Part shown: positions 59,431-64,000 of the stretch, one piece after another
How positions within the stretch are numbered: position 1 is the first letter of the stretch
How the letters are laid out: each line of letters begins with the position of its first letter
Source: Apteryx mantelli
Taxonomy: Eukaryota; Chordata; Aves; Apterygiformes; Apterygidae
DNA: 64,000 nucleotides
Direction of reading: 5' to 3'
NCBI RefSeq assembly: GCF_036417845.1
Contig: NC_089983.1
Span: forward strand, 50,967,297-51,031,296
The notes under the pieces: model-generated
The model's database searches: none
What the model saw: only the letters and a program-made list of their open reading frames with translations
Told to the model about the DNA's origin: nothing
Translations under genes and position numbers: made by a program

Positions 59431-62400
59431 GTAAGTAAAAAGTCAGTTTTCACTTATTTCAAAGTGTTTACATATACCTAAAAGGAAATTTTGGCATGCT
59501 TACTAGTCCACTAGCAGTCTGGGTAGCCACATCATCACTTACTGCTTGAACAGTAAAGACACATCTGTATCATGCAAAGGATTCTCTAGTTCAGATCTTT
59601 AAATATTTCAGACCATTAATTCAAACCTTTTAACATCTTGATATTTTTGTACACAGGAAATGAATAACAGCTCACTCTTTTTCAGTAATTGCCTTTAGAG
59701 CTGTGGAAGTTAAAACAGGGCTCTATGAGAAATTCAAAATGAACAGGAGTTCTCATAGATGTAGGGATTTGTCACATGCGTTCATGAATTTCAAACAGGA
59801 GGTTACATAAGGTGCACTACGATTTTCACCCTACACTAAATTGTATTGCTTTTTTCATTTCCTGTAACCACAAGTAATTTTTAAAATATGCAGTCTCTCA
59901 TAGGGTCCCTTAAAAGATTCCCCCATGTTGATTTGATTACTGAAAGTGAGGCAAAGTGTGTGTAGTGAATATGTTTTTTTTCTAATTAGTAGCCCTTATC
60001 AATATCTCAAATACCAGTGGTCCTTCAGGAATTCAGAGGTGTGACTACGCGCAGATTTCCTGCAGGAGCAAGGCTAGAATCCAAATTCTACTTGTTCTGA
60101 AAGTACAAGCCTTGCTTCTGAGCTAATGTAGAGTTTTTATTACCCATTAATATTTTAGAGACCTGCAATACATGGTTCAGCTGTTTTGTTTCTCTTGTCA
60201 CTCAGCGCTAGGGTACACACTTCCTCTCAGTTCATATGACTGTACGCTGCTGGGATAGATGTATTTGAAGAGAAGTATCCTAGGTTTTTTCCTCGTGGTG
60301 CATGTATGCAGTTGGCTGTCTTTGAGCAATGTCTATATATGTGTGTTCATGGATCATTACACCTGCATGGACTGAATAAAACACCACTGTTCTTATTCCA
60401 GACAAAGTTTACTACCCATCTCTTGCTGCTTTTCTGATTCACTGGAGCAGCAGAAAAGAGACAATCTACCCAGCCACCAAAAAGTCAAGCAGAAGTTAAA
60501 TAAGGAATTAATGCTAATCTGCAATTGATCCATAAAGATGAAATAGAAAACTGTTGGGTTATTTAGATCTACTCTTGCAATGCTGTACCTCTGACTTACA
60601 ATTCAGCCTTCTGTGTTCATTGCCAGTCCAGCTTCTGTAGTGAGGTATGAGATGTAATTCCTACCTTTTTCTTTCTTTCCTAAGCAGTCTCTGTTTCTCC
60701 ATAATGAAGCTGTGCTGATTCTGGCTAAAAAGTAATAAACAGAAAATCCTTTAGGACCCGGGTGTAAGTACACATTCACAGAATAAATCCACCTTCCCTT
60801 CAGAACAGCAATTCTTATGGTAAATTATAAGGGTTATTTGTCATCCTCCTTCCCAAGCCTCTCAGAAGTATACTCCTGGCAAACTGACAACAGAACAGCA
60901 CATAGAAATGCTGAGTGCCGTCCAAGGTGCCGTCTGCAAGACCACACCTTACACAGAGGTCAGTTTCTGATAAATTTTGGAAAAAGTACGTAATAGAAGG
61001 GGTTGGAAATAGGTGGACAGAAGGGAAGCAAAGCATAGGAAAGGGGAAGAATTGAAACTGAGCTGGGAAACAGTAGACAGAAAAGAGCACAGGAAACAAA
61101 TTATTAATGGAAGCAATTGCAATAAATGTGATGACATTCAGAATATTTTACTTGATATCACTGATTAATATTTTTTATATTTATCCTATTAACACTGTTA
61201 TACAGCAGCATCTACACCTTTGACAGCTCTTTACAAAGAAGTATCATAGGAGACTGAACATCACCAATATGGATAAGTTCCGATGTGTGTTACCAGCGAA
61301 ATAACTGAAGCTCTGCAGGATTTGCTGTGGACAGCAATTGCAAGAGCTTATCCAGTGCATGTAGTGAAATAGGCGTTGTTTGTAACTTGATACTAAGCTT
61401 CATTCTTGTTTTGTCCTGTTAAGCCATGTAACCAACTTTTAGCCTGGTTTCATAAACAGGCCTATATAATCCCTGTATTTGCATCTGTGTGCTTACCTAC
61501 TTGTTCCCCTTCCTCTCTTTTCCTGAATACCTTTTGAACATGTTGGCCCATTTCAAGCAAAACTAACTGAGGGTAATAATACAATGAAATGTTATTAGCT
61601 GAAAATAGGTGGCCAAGGTGGAAAAACCTTCTGCTGTTCTCCCATTATGCAAAGGGTAACATCACAAACAAAAACAGAATGAGACTCAGATAATTGCCTA
61701 TTGGATAAATACTATGAATGCCATTTTTACAGAAAAAAATAAAAACATAAATCAGAACTCACACCTTAGACATCTGCAAATCCAACAGAGACACAAAGCT
61801 ATTGAATACAAGGTGTTGTTGATTCTACTCGCTGTAGAACAAGTTGTTTTCTTCAATTCAGTAAATCAAGAATTTTCTATCAAATTATTATTCTGTGTGA
61901 GACTGAATCTGACAGGATAAAAGCAGCTATATTGAAGGGAAGCTCCTAAAAGTTATAAAGTTATCTTATTTGAAGGAGTCCTCCAAAACCAAGCATTAGA
62001 ATAGAAGCTTAAAAGGAGAGGCCCAAGCTAACAAAAACAACAGTGAAACTGAGCAGGAAAAGTGAGAAATCTGATTTATTTCCCTTGTCCCCAGTGTTAA
62101 CTGTGCTACCATTATATTTCAGCTTGGTCTGAGGTTCCTGTTTTCCAAAACAGGTCTTTAAAACTGTTAGAAGCTTGCACGATAAACATGAGACTATGAG
62201 GACAGCCATAACCTCTGTGGGAAGAAAAGAGAAGAGCCAAAGAATTTCAGTGGCTGGAGAATGGACAAATAATCCGAACAGACGAGTGGAAGGAGCAGAG
62301 GGTGGAACAGTGAAAGCAGAAAAACAGCTGTGAGCTAAACTCTTCCCTAGAGGAAGCTACTGATGAGAGCAAAAGTTTTTCAGTTGCTGTGATCAAAAGT

Positions 62401-64000
62401 ATTGCTCTACTGACACAAATAGGGAAGTGCTGAAATCAAGCCCCAGTTAAATATATCTAGATGCCGAGCTTTTCTGTGGAACAGCAGGACCTAAGTCCAG
62501 CTGACTCCATTCATAATACTGTTTGAAAAGCTTCTGGATTTAGATGCAGAGGAAGAGAGATACCACAGACCTGACGAGGAATGTATCCCACAACAGCAGA
62601 GTCATAGCTCTCACTGTTTTTTGTCTCAGATTTCAGAGATGGAAACAAAATCATAAAAGGCTGCCAGAACTAAAAAACTTCCTCTGAGAGGTAGAAAATT
62701 CCTTTCTTTCCAGACATAGGCCTAATCACAGAAGCAACAAGGAGGGAACAGAACGTGATTAACGTGATTCCCCATAGGAAGGAAGAAAAGCTGCTCTTCT
62801 GTATCCGGCCAAGCTGAGTGGTACGTGGCATTCTACCCTTGTTTTGGGACAAGCCTGCGGCTACTAAGCTACTGAAGTCAAAAATGAAAGAACTGCGAGA
62901 TAACAAACAGCTCTGCTGTTAGAACCCAGAGAGGCTTTGTCTCCGTTATATTCTGCCCTTCTAATACCACAGAAGTCAATCACGTTAAATATTCCTGAGA
63001 GGATGCCCTTCTTGTATGTGAACCTGTAACTTGTTTCTGAGCACATACATGGGTTCTCTTCTGTACCCCTTACAGACACATTGAAAGAGTCTCTGTGAAA
63101 TGTATGTACAGCATGGAATTCTCTGGCACTATAACAACTGTTGTGCGGTTAAATTCAGAATTAGTTTGTCATGGTGAATTAAATATGAAAATAAATCATA
63201 GTTTGCCCAGCAAACCCTTACTATTATGTATAAATATATTTTGTATTGTCCCTACATTTTCCTTTTTTGGTGTGAGGAAGATTTATCTTTTCACTGATCA
63301 TATGAAACTGTATTATAGAAATTCTGCGTGTGAAAGCTAAACAGTTTGGCCTTTATGTGGAGAAGAGTTGCAGTACTGGACATTTGAGGTGAAAAAGGCA
63401 GCTGTTTGTGATTGGGGGAGAAAAGCATATTGGATTAATGTTTCTGCTAAAACTATCAACTGTGATGTTCATAATGATGCCATTCAAACTGTCACTGCCA
63501 GGCCTATGTCTTTACTTATTAAAAAAAAAAAAAAAGCTTTAACACATTAATTTGAGATGATTGTCTAAATTTAAAAAAAAACAACTAGAGATAATGCTCT
63601 GGACTGGTTACTTTGATATAGCTAATCATGATTACAACAGGTAGCACTGACCTCAATTAGCTGCACCAAAGTAAAAATATCTGTACCTCATTTCCAGTAG
63701 GATTTTACACTGGCAGAACTATTTCAAATTACCTCTCTTGATATAACAATTCTCCTGTTTTTTTTGAAATTAAGATGTCTTAAGTTTGAACATTAAAAGC
63801 CCCTGGAATGCCATCATGCTACTCAGACGTACAGTTTTAACATATCCTTTGAGTTATGCTGAGATCTTTGCATCATTTATGTTCTGCTCATCTGATTGAT
63901 TTTTAATTCTAAGTTTCATATTTTTAAAGCATTAAGTAAACATAAAAGATTTCAGAGTAGAATTCTGAAGTTGGGAAATAAGAGATTACTAAGTAACAAT
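59431..64000. other. No coding sequence recognised
   Basis: AT-rich DNA to the window end, with an A run near 63,520. No splice-bounded coding exon found. Confidence 0.6.

Noticed and set aside
1-64000. tRNA, rRNA, CRISPR, operon or prophage features
   Set aside because: None seen; this is intron-rich vertebrate DNA.

Overview
This is vertebrate, almost certainly avian, genomic DNA. It is AT-rich, with split exons bounded by GT/GC...AG introns. A CR1 non-LTR retrotransposon carries the CR1-type 3' octamer repeats, and homopolymers and microsatellites are scattered throughout. There are no prokaryotic features. The encoded proteins match PKP4 and DAPL1, which are neighbours on human chromosome 2 (PKP4 - DAPL1 - TANC1), so gene order is conserved.

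Layout. (1) 1-16.2 kb, + strand: the last eleven coding exons of PKP4 (plakophilin-4/p0071, an armadillo-repeat junction protein), coding for the C-terminal 556 residues and ending in a PDZ-binding SWV tail, then a 3' UTR of about 0.7 kb. The introns hold an internally deleted CR1, a 14-bp perfect hairpin and one GC-AG intron. (2) 16.2-24 kb: mostly unannotatable, with a short retrocopy-like open stretch at 18.8-19.1 kb and a small GC-rich block at 19.6-20.0 kb. (3) 24-44 kb, - strand: a chain of splice-bounded open segments that I read as a previously unlabelled multi-exon gene or a decaying relic of one. It runs from a 5' exon in a CpG island to a terminal exon with a stop codon at 23,972. 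I do not recognise the protein. Reading phases agree across nearly all predicted introns, but the search was manual and adaptive, so the individual small exons are tentative. (4) 43.65-44.75 kb: a CpG island with a five-copy GC-rich minisatellite, lying between the minus-strand gene and DAPL1, so a likely divergent promoter. (5) 47.2-51.85 kb, + strand: exons 2-4 of DAPL1 and a short 3' UTR; exon 1 was not securely found. (6) 52-64 kb: no coding sequence recognised. One well-spliced 124-bp segment at 59.3 kb could be a 5' UTR exon of the next gene, TANC1.

PKP4 and the minus-strand gene converge, and the minus-strand gene and DAPL1 diverge from the CpG island. PKP4 and DAPL1 are not functionally linked beyond both being used in epithelia. 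Exon edges were set by eye from splice consensus, reading phase and remembered family sequence; no search was run.
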